From Olsenella sp. An285 (GTDB taxonomy: Bacteria; Actinomycetota; Coriobacteriia; Coriobacteriales; Atopobiaceae), in assembly GCF_002159625.1 (NCBI RefSeq), contig NZ_NFIZ01000002.1, forward strand, positions 186,001-250,000: a DNA stretch of 64,000 bases, written 5' to 3'. Shown here one piece after another: positions 34,596 to 43,408 of the stretch (within the stretch, counting starts at the first letter, position 1; every line of letters begins with the position of its first letter). Under the pieces are notes generated by a model that was not told the DNA's origin, searched no databases, and was given only the letters and a program-made list of their open reading frames with translations. Made by a program: the position numbers and the translations under genes.

Positions 34596-36139
34596 TCAGT
34601 CGAGCGTGAGCGGCTCGGCCAGGGGGCTACCGTCGCCATCCAGCGTCACCGCGAGCGGGCGCGCCTGCGACGGGTCCTCGTCCGGGAAGTCGGCGCGGTG
34701 GTGCGCGCCGCGGCTCTCCGTGCGCGCGAGCATCGCGGTCACGAGCGCCCGTGCCGAGAGGGTGGCGTTTGCCAGGCGCGCGGAGCCGATCCGCGCGTTC
34801 TTCTCGTCCAGCTGATCGAGCAGGCAACCCATCTCGCGCAGGCCCTCGTCCGTGCGCCCGAGCAGGCAGCGCTCGTCCATGGCGCTCCGCAGGCCGAGAA
34901 GGGCCGCGCGGTCGCCTGCCTCCACCTTGGGCACGGCCGTGGGGCGGCCGCCTCTCCGGCGGCATGGCCGAAGACCAGGCCGTTTGCGCTCGAGAGCCCG
35001 CCGATGCGGTCCGCCCCGTGCATGCCGCCCGTGGCCTCGCCGCAGGCGTAGAGCCCCTCGACCCCGGTCCAGCCGCACTCGTCCACGAGGATGCCGCCGT
35101 TGGAGGCGTGCGCGTAGGGCGCGATGCGCACGCCGCTCGCGGGGCTGCGCCCGAACTCCCCCTCGAACCAGGAGAAGTACGTCTGCATGAACTCGGGCAG
35201 CTCGTCGGGCAGGTCGTAGGCCACCGCGGCGCCGCGCGCGCCGGCTGCGGAAAACGCGAAGTCCACCGCGCGGTCCGGGAGGCTCGCGGTGAAGGGCCCA
35301 TGCCCGCCACGCTCGTCCAGGAGCTCGGCCGCGTCTGGGACGTCGAGCCCCTCCACGTGCGCGTAGCGGAAGGTGCGCTCGTTGAAGACCACGTTTCTCA
35401 CCGGCTCCACGAGCCCGGGCATGATCTGGATGAACTCGACGTTCACCAGGCGCGCCCCGTGGCGCAGCGCCACCGCGGCGGCGGTGCCGGCGACGTCGGG
35501 CATCGTGAGCGTGCGCGAGAAGAGCCCGCCGAAGCCGCCCGTCGCCAGGACCACGGCCCCTGCCGTCACGGGGAGCGTCTCGCCCGACCGCAGGTTGGCG
35601 AGCTCGCCGCCGCAGACCCGCCCGTCCTTCTCGAGAAGGTCGAGCAGCTCGTGGCGGGGGAGCGCCGTCACGCCGGCTCGCTCGAGCGCGGCGGAGGTCG
35701 CGGCGCGGTACGATGCGCGCTCGAGCCCGTGCCAGCTGCGGCAGCGGCGGTCGAAGCAGGGGATGAAGTCGCGCTCGTCAGGGCGCTCGGCCCCCCGGAG
35801 CCCCACGCCGCGCCCCTCGAGCCTGGCCACGGCGGGCGCGATTCCGCGAACGAGCCCTTTCACGAGCTTGGGCAGCGCCATCCCACGGCCCACCTCGAGA
35901 ATCGTGGAGACGAAGTCGTCCACGTCCCTCTCGTCTGCCGGGCCCACGAGGCCGAGACCCCACGTGCCGGGAAAGAAGCTCGAGCCGGAGAACGTCTCGC
36001 CCGTGCTCGCCAGGGCAACGCGCGCTCCCGACTCGGCCGCCGCGAGCGCCGCCTCGCAGCCCGCGATGCCGGATCCCACGACCAGCACGTCGAAATCCTG
36101 GGGACCGTGCGTCCGGCGGGTGTTACGCGTCTGGCACAT
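34596..36139 (-). pseudogene. FAD flavoprotein of fumarate reductase/aspartate oxidase type, frameshifted
   Basis: A flavoprotein dehydrogenase interrupted by one frameshift near 34940. The first frame has the FAD site VLVVGSGIAGCEAALAAAE and later NGGILVDE and YACGEATGGMHGADRIGG, as in FrdA/NadB proteins. It loses sense after GLVFGHAAGEAA. The C-terminal part (TAVPKVEAGDRAAL to TLD, stop 34596) continues in another frame. Adding one C to the run near 34940 restores a single protein of about 514 residues. ATG 36139 has GGAAGGG upstream. Either a sequencing slip or a real inactivation; the intact sequence elsewhere argues for a recent or technical event. Substrate unknown. Confidence 0.78.
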
Positions 36140-36197
36140 GGCGTCAACCCTTCCTCTGGGCGGGATAGACTGGGTGGGGCTATGAAGGAGGTTCCGA

Positions 36198-36581
36198 ATG
36201 ACGCAAAGTGTAGCCGATTGCACCTATGCCGGAGAGCAGGTGGAGCTCGTGAGCCGCTCCGCCGCGAACGTCCGCTTTGACGAGCGCGGCCTGGTGCCGG
36301 CCGTGGTGCAGCAGGAGGGGACGGGAGAGGTCCTCATGGTCGCGTGGATGAGCGAGGAGTCGCTCGGCCTCACGCTCGAGACCGGGACCACGTGGTTCTG
36401 GAGCCGCAGCCGCCAGGAGCTCTGGAACAAGGGCGCCACGAGCGGAAACGTCCAGCGCGTGCGCCGCGTGCTCGTGGACTGTGACGCCGACACGCTGCTC
36501 GTGGTGGTGGACTCCCCGGGACCCGCGTGTCACACGGGGCACCGCAGCTGCTTCTACCGGGAGCTCTCTACCGAGAGCTGA
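36198..36581 (+). CDS. hisI: Phosphoribosyl-AMP cyclohydrolase
   Basis: A 127-residue HisI opening the purine ring of phosphoribosyl-AMP. The family motifs are [25 protein letters not shown] and ATSGN, followed by VDCDADTLL with metal-binding Asp/Cys residues and [12 protein letters not shown] 36198 has AAGGAGGTT upstream. It is divergent from the flavoprotein gene, and its 3' end overlaps the convergent racemase gene by 14 bp. Confidence 0.96.
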   Translation: MTQSVADCTYAGEQVELVSRSAANVRFDERGLVPAVVQQEGTGEVLMVAWMSEESLGLTLETGTTWFWSRSRQELWNKGATSGNVQRVRRVLVDCDADTLLVVVDSPGPACHTGHRSCFYRELSTES

Positions 36582-37296
36582 TGTCTCCCTCGGCGGCGAC
36601 CTCCTGGTAGCGCGCGCCCGAGCGCACGATGGACTCGCGCACGAGGACGTCCATGGCGTCGAGGCAGATGTCGCCGGCGCCGTGGTTGCGCTTGACGACG
36701 GAGAGCTCCGTGCAGGCAAGGATGACGGCGTCGCAGCCACGTTCCGCGAGCTCGTCCACCACGCGCCCGAACTTGGAGAGGTCCGCCTCGCGGCCGGCCT
36801 TGACGTCGTCGTAGATGAGCGACATCACGTCTGCCTGGCGCTCGGGCGAGGGAGCCACGGCCTCCACGCCGAGCGCCTCGCACTCGCGCGCATAGACGCC
36901 CGCGCGCACGGTGCCGTCCGTCCCCATGATGCCCACGCGCCGGGCGCCGCGCCCGCGGACCGCCTCGAGCACGGCCTCGCGGGGCATGTGGATGATGGGG
37001 ACCGAGGTGAAGGACTGGATCGTGTCGTAGAAGTAGTGGGAGGTGTTGCACGGGATGGCGATGTGCGCGCACCCCAGCGCCTCGAGGGCATGGGTGTCCG
37101 CGCGCATGGCGTCGAGCAGGGGGCCCGTCTCGCCGGTGAGGATGGCGCGGGTGCGGTCGGGCATGGAGGCGTGGCTCAGAACGACCATGTCTATGTGGTC
37201 CTGGTCCCGCTCGGCGGCGGTGTGGGCGATGACCTGGTCATAGAAGTATGACGTTGCCTCGGGTCCCATTCCCCCGATCACGCCGAGCCTCTCCAT
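36568..37296 (-). CDS. Aspartate/glutamate racemase family protein
   Basis: A 242-residue cofactor-independent racemase. [16 protein letters not shown] at the start, the first catalytic Cys in IPCNTSHYF and the second in LACTELSVV are the signature of the Asp/Glu racemase family. Aspartate racemase is the likeliest activity by similarity of the opening. A D-aspartate-ligase-like gene at 42167 would need its product. It converges on hisI, overlapping by 14 bp, and is transcribed against the his genes, so it is independent of them. Confidence 0.88.
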   Translation of the reverse strand: MERLGVIGGMGPEATSYFYDQVIAHTAAERDQDHIDMVVLSHASMPDRTRAILTGETGPLLDAMRADTHALEALGCAHIAIPCNTSHYFYDTIQSFTSVPIIHMPREAVLEAVRGRGARRVGIMGTDGTVRAGVYARECEALGVEAVAPSPERQADVMSLIYDDVKAGREADLSKFGRVVDELAERGCDAVILACTELSVVKRNHGAGDICLDAMDVLVRESIVRSGARYQEVAAEGDISSR

Positions 37297-37454
37297 GCTG
37301 CCTCCTCTGCCGATCTCGCACCTACTGCTGACGGGACACTATACCCCGAGGGTGTCAAGGCCCTGTGAACGTGGGCCCGACCCGGCGCGGCGGCCGGGCC
37401 CGGCATGTGATAGGGTGGTCACGCAGGGCCGCGAAGAGGGAAGCGAGGGCGATC

Positions 37455-37772
37455 ATGGGCGTGCGCACCGCAAACGTGCAGGACGGGGACATCGGGAGGA
37501 CCCTCACGGGCCTCGCCGAGGTGATTCACTCCCGCCGCGAGGCGTCTCCTGAGAGCTCCTACACGGCCCGCCTGCTCACGGACGTCGAGGACGAGCTCCT
37601 GAAGAAGCTCGCCGAGGAGGCCTCCGAGGTCATCATGGCGTGCAAGGACAACGATCACGATCACATCCGCTATGAGGCGGCCGACCTCGTCTATCACCTC
37701 ATGGTCACGCTCGAGCGCTACGGGGTCTCCGTGGCCGAGCTCGCGGGGGAGCTCGACGCCCGACACAGGTAA
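37455..37772 (+). CDS. hisE: Phosphoribosyl-ATP pyrophosphatase
   Basis: A 105-residue HisE, the second step of the pathway. The MazG-like EEASEVIMACKDND and the later EAADLVYHLMV carry the acidic metal ligands. ATG 37455 lies behind AGGGAAGCGAGGGCG. HisE and HisI are separate proteins here, whereas in many bacteria they are fused. It is the last histidine gene of the window; no histidinol-phosphatase gene was found. Confidence 0.95.
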   Translation: MGVRTANVQDGDIGRTLTGLAEVIHSRREASPESSYTARLLTDVEDELLKKLAEEASEVIMACKDNDHDHIRYEAADLVYHLMVTLERYGVSVAELAGELDARHR

Positions 37773-37916
37773 CAGGTAGCGGCCTTCCTGCGCCTCCTTT
37801 GGCAGTGTGTAAGGCAGATGAACGTGCCAGCGCGCCCGTTTGCGCCCCACCTACGAGTCAAATAGAATGGCGAGCAGCTTTATCTGACGAATCTGTAAGC
37901 AGAAGGAAGGAACGCG

Positions 37917-39236
37917 GTGCATCGCAATCATACTCTTCCGAGGTTCTCCTTCGGCGTCGCCGCCGTGCTCACGGCGGCTCTTGCCATCCCTCCGGTGATC
38001 TCGCCCGTGGTGGCCTCCGCCGCCACCTCCGCCGAGCTCCAGTCCGAGCTCGACTCCGCACGTGCCGAGCTCGACGTCCTCGACAGCCAGATCTTGACCG
38101 CCACGCGCGAGCTCGAGATCGCGCAGTCCGACCTCGAGCAGACCGAGGCGGACATCGAGGCGGTCACCGCCAGCATCCAGGAGAACGAGGCCAAGCTCGC
38201 CGAGAAGCGCTCCACGCTCTCCGGCATGATGTCCGACAACTACAAGACGGCGGACAACGTCCTCTCGTTCGTCCTGGGCGCCACCGACTTCGAGGAGCTC
38301 GTCTCCCGCGTCTTCTACGCCAACAAGATGTCCGACACGCTCTCCAGCGCCATCAGCGAGGTCGTGACGCTCCAGTCGCAGCTCGACAGCGAGAAGGCCG
38401 AGCTCGAGCAGAAGCGCTCCGACCAGGAGGCCCAGACGCAGCAGCTCGCCGCGAACGCCCAGTCCTTCCAGGACGCGCGCAACCAGCAGGCCAGCTACGT
38501 GAACGGGCTCTCCGCCGACGTTCAGGCCGCCCTCGAGCAGGAGCGCCAGGCCGAGCTCGAGCGCCAGCGCCAGGAGGCCGAGGAGGCCCTGCGCCAGGAG
38601 CAGGAGGCCATGGAGAACCAGCAGCAGGGCGGCTCCACCTCCTCCGACGGCGGCAGCAACGGCTCCGCGTCCGGCTCCGATGACGCCGCCGGCAACGACG
38701 GCGGGTCCACGAGCAACGGCGGCGCCTCCAACGGCGGGTCCACCTCCAACGGTGGCTCCACCTCCAACGACGGCGGCTCCAACACCGGCAACACCGGCGG
38801 GTCTGTCGCCAAGCCCGACCCCGAGCCCAGCACCCCCTCCATCCCCTCCCAGCCGAGCAGCGTCAAGCAGGCTGCCGTGAGCGCCGCCATGACGGTCCTG
38901 GGCTACCCCTACGTCACCAACGGCAGCTACCCCAGCGAGGGCTTTGACTGCTCCGGCCTGGTCTGGTGGGCCTACCAGCAGGCGGGCGTGAGCATCCCGC
39001 GCTCCCAGGGCAGCGGCATGTATCCCACCGTCCTCAACAGCGGCACCTGGACCACCGACCCGTACAGCCTCTCCGTGGGCGACCTCGTCTTCTACTCCTA
39101 CAACGGCGGGGCCTCCACCTACCACGTTGCCATGTACATCGGCGGCGGCCAGGTCATCCACGCCAACGGCATCGACGTGTGCATCACCGGCGTGTACTAC
39201 GACACCGGCTTCATCGGCGGCGGGTCGATCCTGTAG
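37917..39236 (+). CDS. Secreted NlpC/P60 peptidoglycan endopeptidase with coiled coil
   Basis: A 439-residue exported cell-wall hydrolase. A signal peptide (to about residue 38) is followed by a long coiled coil (about 40-235) rich in Glu, Gln and Leu, a Gly/Ser/Asn-rich linker (about 236-300) and a C-terminal NlpC/P60 domain. The catalytic Cys is in FDCSGLVWWAYQQ and the His in TYHVAMYIGGG. This is the RipA/CwlO type, in which the coil holds the enzyme in check. GTG 37917 has AAGGAAGGAACGC upstream; TAGAAT at 37863-37868 is a likely -10 box. A terminator hairpin follows. Confidence 0.92.
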   Translation: MHRNHTLPRFSFGVAAVLTAALAIPPVISPVVASAATSAELQSELDSARAELDVLDSQILTATRELEIAQSDLEQTEADIEAVTASIQENEAKLAEKRSTLSGMMSDNYKTADNVLSFVLGATDFEELVSRVFYANKMSDTLSSAISEVVTLQSQLDSEKAELEQKRSDQEAQTQQLAANAQSFQDARNQQASYVNGLSADVQAALEQERQAELERQRQEAEEALRQEQEAMENQQQGGSTSSDGGSNGSASGSDDAAGNDGGSTSNGGASNGGSTSNGGSTSNDGGSNTGNTGGSVAKPDPEPSTPSIPSQPSSVKQAAVSAAMTVLGYPYVTNGSYPSEGFDCSGLVWWAYQQAGVSIPRSQGSGMYPTVLNSGTWTTDPYSLSVGDLVFYSYNGGASTYHVAMYIGGGQVIHANGIDVCITGVYYDTGFIGGGSIL

Positions 39237-39270
39237 CAAAGACGTTCGCCGGAGCGCCGGCGAGAACTCG

Positions 39271-39309
39271 CATGCGTACCCCGAGCCCGCCCGGCTTGGG
39301 GTACGCATG
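39271..39309 (+). terminator. Terminator-like hairpin after the NlpC/P60 gene
   Basis: CATGCGTACCCC (39271-39282) and GGGGTACGCATG (39298-39309) pair perfectly, and the stem extends inward three more pairs around a 9-nt loop. There is no T-run. It separates the hydrolase from the FemAB gene. Confidence 0.6.
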
Positions 39310-39346
39310 TGTCATGTGTGACGAGCGGAAACGGAGCGTGCGCCCA

Positions 39347-40372
39347 ATGATCGAGGTTCGCGACCTAACGTTTGAGCAGATGGAGCAGCGTGCCCGGGAG
39401 GCCGGGACGACCCTTCCCATCGAGCAGACCGAGCTCTGGTCGCGCTTCGAGGCCACGGTGCCCGGGCGCACCCCCTGGGGCGCCTGCGAGATCGTGAGGG
39501 ACGGTGACCCCATGGGCTTCGTCTCGCTCATCGAGTACGAGACCCACGGCTACCGCTACCTGCGCGCGCACCATGCGCCGGTCTGGGTGGGGGAGCCCTC
39601 CCCCGAGCAGGAGGACGAGGCCCTCGCCGCCCTTGCGGCGCACCTGCACGCGCGCGACAGGAAGCAGGTCTTCGTGCGCCTGGCCGTTTCCGCTGAGCTC
39701 GACCGCTGCTGCGAGACCCTCTCCACGCTGCCGTACGACACCACCGTCGTGGTGGACCTCACGGGAGGGGAGGACGAGATCCTCGCCCGCATGAAGCCGC
39801 GCGGCCGCCGCGACGTGCGCAAGGCCCTGCGCGAGAGCCCCGTGGAGTGCGCGGACGAGACCGAGCGCGCCACCGAGTCCTTCGAGGAGTACCACGCGCT
39901 CATGCGCGAGACCGCGGAGCGCGACGGCTTCTCCTGCGCGCCCGTCGACTACTTCCAGAACATGATTCGCACCCTCGGGCCCGAGCACTGCCGCGTCTTT
40001 GCCGGCCGCATCGACGGCGAGCTCGTGACCTGGGCCATCGACACCGTCTACGAGGGCGTCTCCGTGCACTACTACGCCGCTTCCAAGAGCGGTTCCGTCC
40101 GTGCCTACGCCACGGACAAGCTCGTGTTCTTCGAGTGCTGCGCCCTCGCCGAGAGGGGCGTGACCGCCTTCGACCTCATGGGCATCGGCTCCGACCGCTT
40201 CCCCGAGATGCTGACGCTCAACAAGTTCAAGACCAAGTTCTCCAAGGAGACGGCGCCCGTCGCGCCGGACCGAGACCTCCCGCTCTGCCCGCGCTTCTAC
40301 GGCGCGCTCGTCGCGGCCAAGAAGCTGCGCGCCAAGGCGCGCTCCCATGCGAGCGGGGAGAAGGACGCGTGA
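39347..40372 (+). CDS. FemAB/FmhB-like peptidoglycan bridge aminoacyltransferase
   Basis: A 341-residue GNAT-like protein of the FemAB family, which adds amino acids from aminoacyl-tRNA to the lipid II stem peptide. Evidence: FEATVPGRTPWG near the start, the central MKPRGRRDVRKALRE helix pair, RETAERDGFSCAP, and YEGVSVHYYAASKS with LMGIGSDRFPEMLTLNKFKTKFS at the end. I chose ATG 39347 (CGGAG about 10 nt upstream); ATG 39314 is an in-frame alternative. The 3' end overlaps murJ by 4 nt. The residue added is unknown. Confidence 0.87.
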   Translation: MIEVRDLTFEQMEQRAREAGTTLPIEQTELWSRFEATVPGRTPWGACEIVRDGDPMGFVSLIEYETHGYRYLRAHHAPVWVGEPSPEQEDEALAALAAHLHARDRKQVFVRLAVSAELDRCCETLSTLPYDTTVVVDLTGGEDEILARMKPRGRRDVRKALRESPVECADETERATESFEEYHALMRETAERDGFSCAPVDYFQNMIRTLGPEHCRVFAGRIDGELVTWAIDTVYEGVSVHYYAASKSGSVRAYATDKLVFFECCALAERGVTAFDLMGIGSDRFPEMLTLNKFKTKFSKETAPVAPDRDLPLCPRFYGALVAAKKLRAKARSHASGEKDA

Positions 40373-42153
40373 GCCGCGGGGAGGGTCCGCGCGGCGCCCA
40401 CTTTGCGAGCGAGGCCGGGCGCGCGCGACGCGACGGCGGCTCGGGAAAGCACTTCTCCGCCTCCGCTCAGGGCGCCAAGGGGGGCGACGAGGTCCCGGCG
40501 AGCGCCGAGGGGGACGCTGATAAGGACGTCGAGCCGGTCGCGAGCGACGACGATGACTTCTCCTCCTCGGGCGACTACGAGAGCGTGGGCCGCTCCGCGC
40601 GCCTGATGACCGGCCTCATCGTGGTGAGCCGCGTCACGGGCTTCGTGCGCACGTGGGTCATGGGCGTGGCGCTCGGCGTCTCGCTCCTCTCCACCTCCTA
40701 CCAGGTGGCGCAGAACCTTCCCGCGATGCTCTACGACCTCGTGATGGGCGGCATGCTCGTCACCGCCTTCCTGCCCGTCTACATGGACGTGCGCCGCAGG
40801 CGCGGAAAGCGCGGGGCGGAGGAGTACATCGGCAACCTCCTCGGCATCCTGCTCCTCCTCTTGGGGGTGCTCTCGCTCGCCGCCTCGGTCTTTGCCCCGG
40901 CCTTCATCTGGACGCAGTCGTTCATGAGCGGCGACGCAGACGGCATGGACACGGCGGTCCTCTTCTTCCGCTTCTTCGCGTTCCAGATCCTCTTCTACGG
41001 GCTCTCCTCGGTCTTCTCGGGCGTGCTCAACGCGCACCGCGACTACTTCTGGAGCAACCTCGGGCCCATCCTCAACAACGTCGTTGTCATCACGGGGTTC
41101 GCGCTCTTCCCGGTGCTCGAGCACGTGAACGAGCTCCTTGCCGTCATCGTGCTCGCCGTGTCCGCCACTTTGGGCGTGTTCGTGCAGATGGCCTGCCAGA
41201 TACCGGCGCTGCACCGCCACGGCATCCACCCGCGCGTGCACGTGGACTTCCACGACCCCGCCCTGCGCCAGACGCTCTCCCTGGGCATCCCCACGCTCGT
41301 TGCCACCGTCTGCACCTTCCTCACCACCTCGGTGCAGAACGCCGCGGCCCTCGTGGTGCAGCCCGAGACCGGTGCCTCGGTCATCTCCTACGCGCGCCTG
41401 TGGTACACGCTGCCCTACGCCCTTCTCGCCGTCTCCCTCACCACGGCCCTCTACACCGAGCTCGCTCGCGACGCCGCGCGCGACGACCTCCCGGCCGTAC
41501 GCCGCGGGGTCTCCACGGGCATAGGCCAGATGATGTTCTACCTCATTCCCTTTGCCCTCTACCTCATGGTGTTCAGCACACCGCTCAACATGATCTACTG
41601 CGCGGGCAAGTTCTCCCTCGAGGGCGTGGCGCTCGTGAGCGAGTACCTGCGCTTCCTCGCGGTGGCCCTGCCGTTCTACGGCATGTTCGCCCTCATGCAG
41701 AAGAGCTGCTCTGCCCTCATGAACATGAAGCCCTACGCGGTGGCGTGCATCCTCGGAGCCGTGGGGCAGATCGCCGTGGTCCTGGGCGTGGGCGTGGGGC
41801 TGGGAGCGGGCATGCCCGCCATCGCCGCCTCCACCGCCGTGTCCTACATCGCCTCGGACATCGGCGCGCTCGTCTGGATGCGCGGCCGGCTCCACGGCAT
41901 CCAGCTCAGGACCATCCTGCACGGCGTCTTCTTCGGGCTTCTGCTCGGCGGCCTCGGCGCCGCCGCGGGCGGTGGCGTCTACGCCCTGCTCGAGGCCGTG
42001 ATCGGTCCCGTGACGGGGTCGCTTGCCCAGTCCTTTGCCTATGTTGCCGTTGCGGGCACGGTCTCGCTCCTGGTCACCTTCGTGCCCGCCGTCGTACTGC
42101 GCCTGCCCGAGGCGGCCATGATCTCCTCGGTCACCCGGCGCTTCTCAAAGTAG
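40369..42153 (+). CDS. murJ: Lipid II flippase MurJ (MviN)
   Basis: A 594-residue MurJ/MviN with a cytosolic acidic N-terminal extension of about 75 residues, then 14 or so membrane helices. RLMTGLIVVSRVTGFVRTWV, then AFLPVYMDVRRRRGK and IPTLVATVCTFLTTSVQN, are typical. It would flip lipid-linked peptidoglycan precursor across the membrane. GTG 40369 overlaps the FemAB stop (GTGA) and has GGGGAGAAGG upstream. The neighbours (FemAB, D-Asp-ligase-like) match a wall-synthesis operon. The long Asp-rich extension is not in E. coli MurJ. Confidence 0.92.
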   Translation: MSRGEGPRGAHFASEAGRARRDGGSGKHFSASAQGAKGGDEVPASAEGDADKDVEPVASDDDDFSSSGDYESVGRSARLMTGLIVVSRVTGFVRTWVMGVALGVSLLSTSYQVAQNLPAMLYDLVMGGMLVTAFLPVYMDVRRRRGKRGAEEYIGNLLGILLLLLGVLSLAASVFAPAFIWTQSFMSGDADGMDTAVLFFRFFAFQILFYGLSSVFSGVLNAHRDYFWSNLGPILNNVVVITGFALFPVLEHVNELLAVIVLAVSATLGVFVQMACQIPALHRHGIHPRVHVDFHDPALRQTLSLGIPTLVATVCTFLTTSVQNAAALVVQPETGASVISYARLWYTLPYALLAVSLTTALYTELARDAARDDLPAVRRGVSTGIGQMMFYLIPFALYLMVFSTPLNMIYCAGKFSLEGVALVSEYLRFLAVALPFYGMFALMQKSCSALMNMKPYAVACILGAVGQIAVVLGVGVGLGAGMPAIAASTAVSYIASDIGALVWMRGRLHGIQLRTILHGVFFGLLLGGLGAAAGGGVYALLEAVIGPVTGSLAQSFAYVAVAGTVSLLVTFVPAVVLRLPEAAMISSVTRRFSK

Positions 42154-42166
42154 AGAGGTTACCCGC

Positions 42167-43408
42167 ATGTCTGCGAACGCCCCCAAGACTCCCGCCTCCC
42201 GTCCCTTCGTGCCCATTCTCCTGGGCACGGAGATCGCGGGCTACGGCATGGCCCGCGCCTTCTACGAGCGCTACGGCGCAAGGAGCGTGGTCTACGGCAC
42301 CTTCCCGCTCACGCCCACCTCGCACTCCAAGTTCATCGAGGTCCGCATAGACCCCGAGTTCTCGGACCCCGACCGCTTCGTCGAGGTGCTCAACGCCGAC
42401 GCCGAGCGCTACCGCGGCAAGGTTGCGCTCGTGGTGCCCTGCGGGGACGACTACGCCCTGCTCCTTGCGCGCGTGAAGCACCGACTCGACCCCGTCTACG
42501 CCTGCGTGTGCCCCGAGCCCGAGGTCATCGAGGCGCTTCTCGACAAGGCGGCCTTCTACCGACAGTGCGAGAAGACCGGCGTGAGCCACCCCGCCACGGT
42601 GGCCATCTCCGGGCCCGAGGTGCCCGAGCTGCCGTTTGGCTCCCCGTACGTGCTCAAGCCGGCCGATCCCGCTGCCTACCGCGCCCACCCCTTCGAGGGC
42701 CAGAAGAAGGCCTACGTCCTCTCCGACCGCGCGCAGCTCGAGCGCACGGCGCGTCTCGTGTACGAGGCCGGCTACCCCGGGCAGATGATCGTCCAGGACT
42801 TCGTCCCCGGCGACGACGACCGCATGCGCGTGGTCAACGGCTACGTTCGCGAGGACGGCACCGTCACGCTCATAGCCCTGGGCCACCCGCTCCTCGAGGA
42901 CTACTCGCCCATGGCCATCGGCAACTACGCCGCCATCCTCTCCTATGGTGACGACGGCATCTACGACATGGTGGAGAAGTTCATGCGCGGCATCCCGTAC
43001 CGTGGCTTCTTCAACATAGACATGAAGTACGACGAGCGCGACGGCTCGTACCGCCTCTTCGAGGTCAACCCGCGCGCCGGGCGCAGCAGCTTCTTCGCCA
43101 CCCTTGCCGGGCACAACCTCTCCCAGTACGCGGTGGACGACTTCGTGGACGGCGGTCGCCTCGAGCCCGTCCGCGCCTTCGACGAGGTGCTCTGGCTCGG
43201 CATCCCCCGGAGCGTCTTCAGGCGCTACACGCCGGACTCCGCCGACAAGCGCCGCGCGCTCGAGCTCATCTCCCAGGGCAAGGTGGGCACCACGCTCTTT
43301 GGGGCGGGGGACCGCGACCCGCGCCGCCTGGTTGCCATGGGCAAGCTCTGGCTTCGCTACGTCGACGACTATCGCCGCTACTTCGGTGACCGAGAGCTGG
43401 ACGCCTGA
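42167..43408 (+). CDS. D-aspartate ligase-like ATP-grasp enzyme
   Basis: A 413-residue ATP-grasp ligase strongly resembling the enterococcal D-aspartate ligase that builds the D-Asp bridge of peptidoglycan precursors. Shared stretches include FVPILLGTEIAGYGMARAF, the central GYPGQMIVQDFVPGDDDRMR, ALGHPLLEDYSPMAIGNYA and FNIDMKYDERDG with FEVNPRAGRSSFF. It would attach D-Asp to Lys, Orn or a similar diamino acid. The racemase at 36568 could supply D-Asp. AGAGAGG precedes ATG 42167; the gene lies in the wall operon directly after murJ. Substrate inferred from remembered family sequence. Confidence 0.85.
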   Translation: MSANAPKTPASRPFVPILLGTEIAGYGMARAFYERYGARSVVYGTFPLTPTSHSKFIEVRIDPEFSDPDRFVEVLNADAERYRGKVALVVPCGDDYALLLARVKHRLDPVYACVCPEPEVIEALLDKAAFYRQCEKTGVSHPATVAISGPEVPELPFGSPYVLKPADPAAYRAHPFEGQKKAYVLSDRAQLERTARLVYEAGYPGQMIVQDFVPGDDDRMRVVNGYVREDGTVTLIALGHPLLEDYSPMAIGNYAAILSYGDDGIYDMVEKFMRGIPYRGFFNIDMKYDERDGSYRLFEVNPRAGRSSFFATLAGHNLSQYAVDDFVDGGRLEPVRAFDEVLWLGIPRSVFRRYTPDSADKRRALELISQGKVGTTLFGAGDRDPRRLVAMGKLWLRYVDDYRRYFGDRELDA

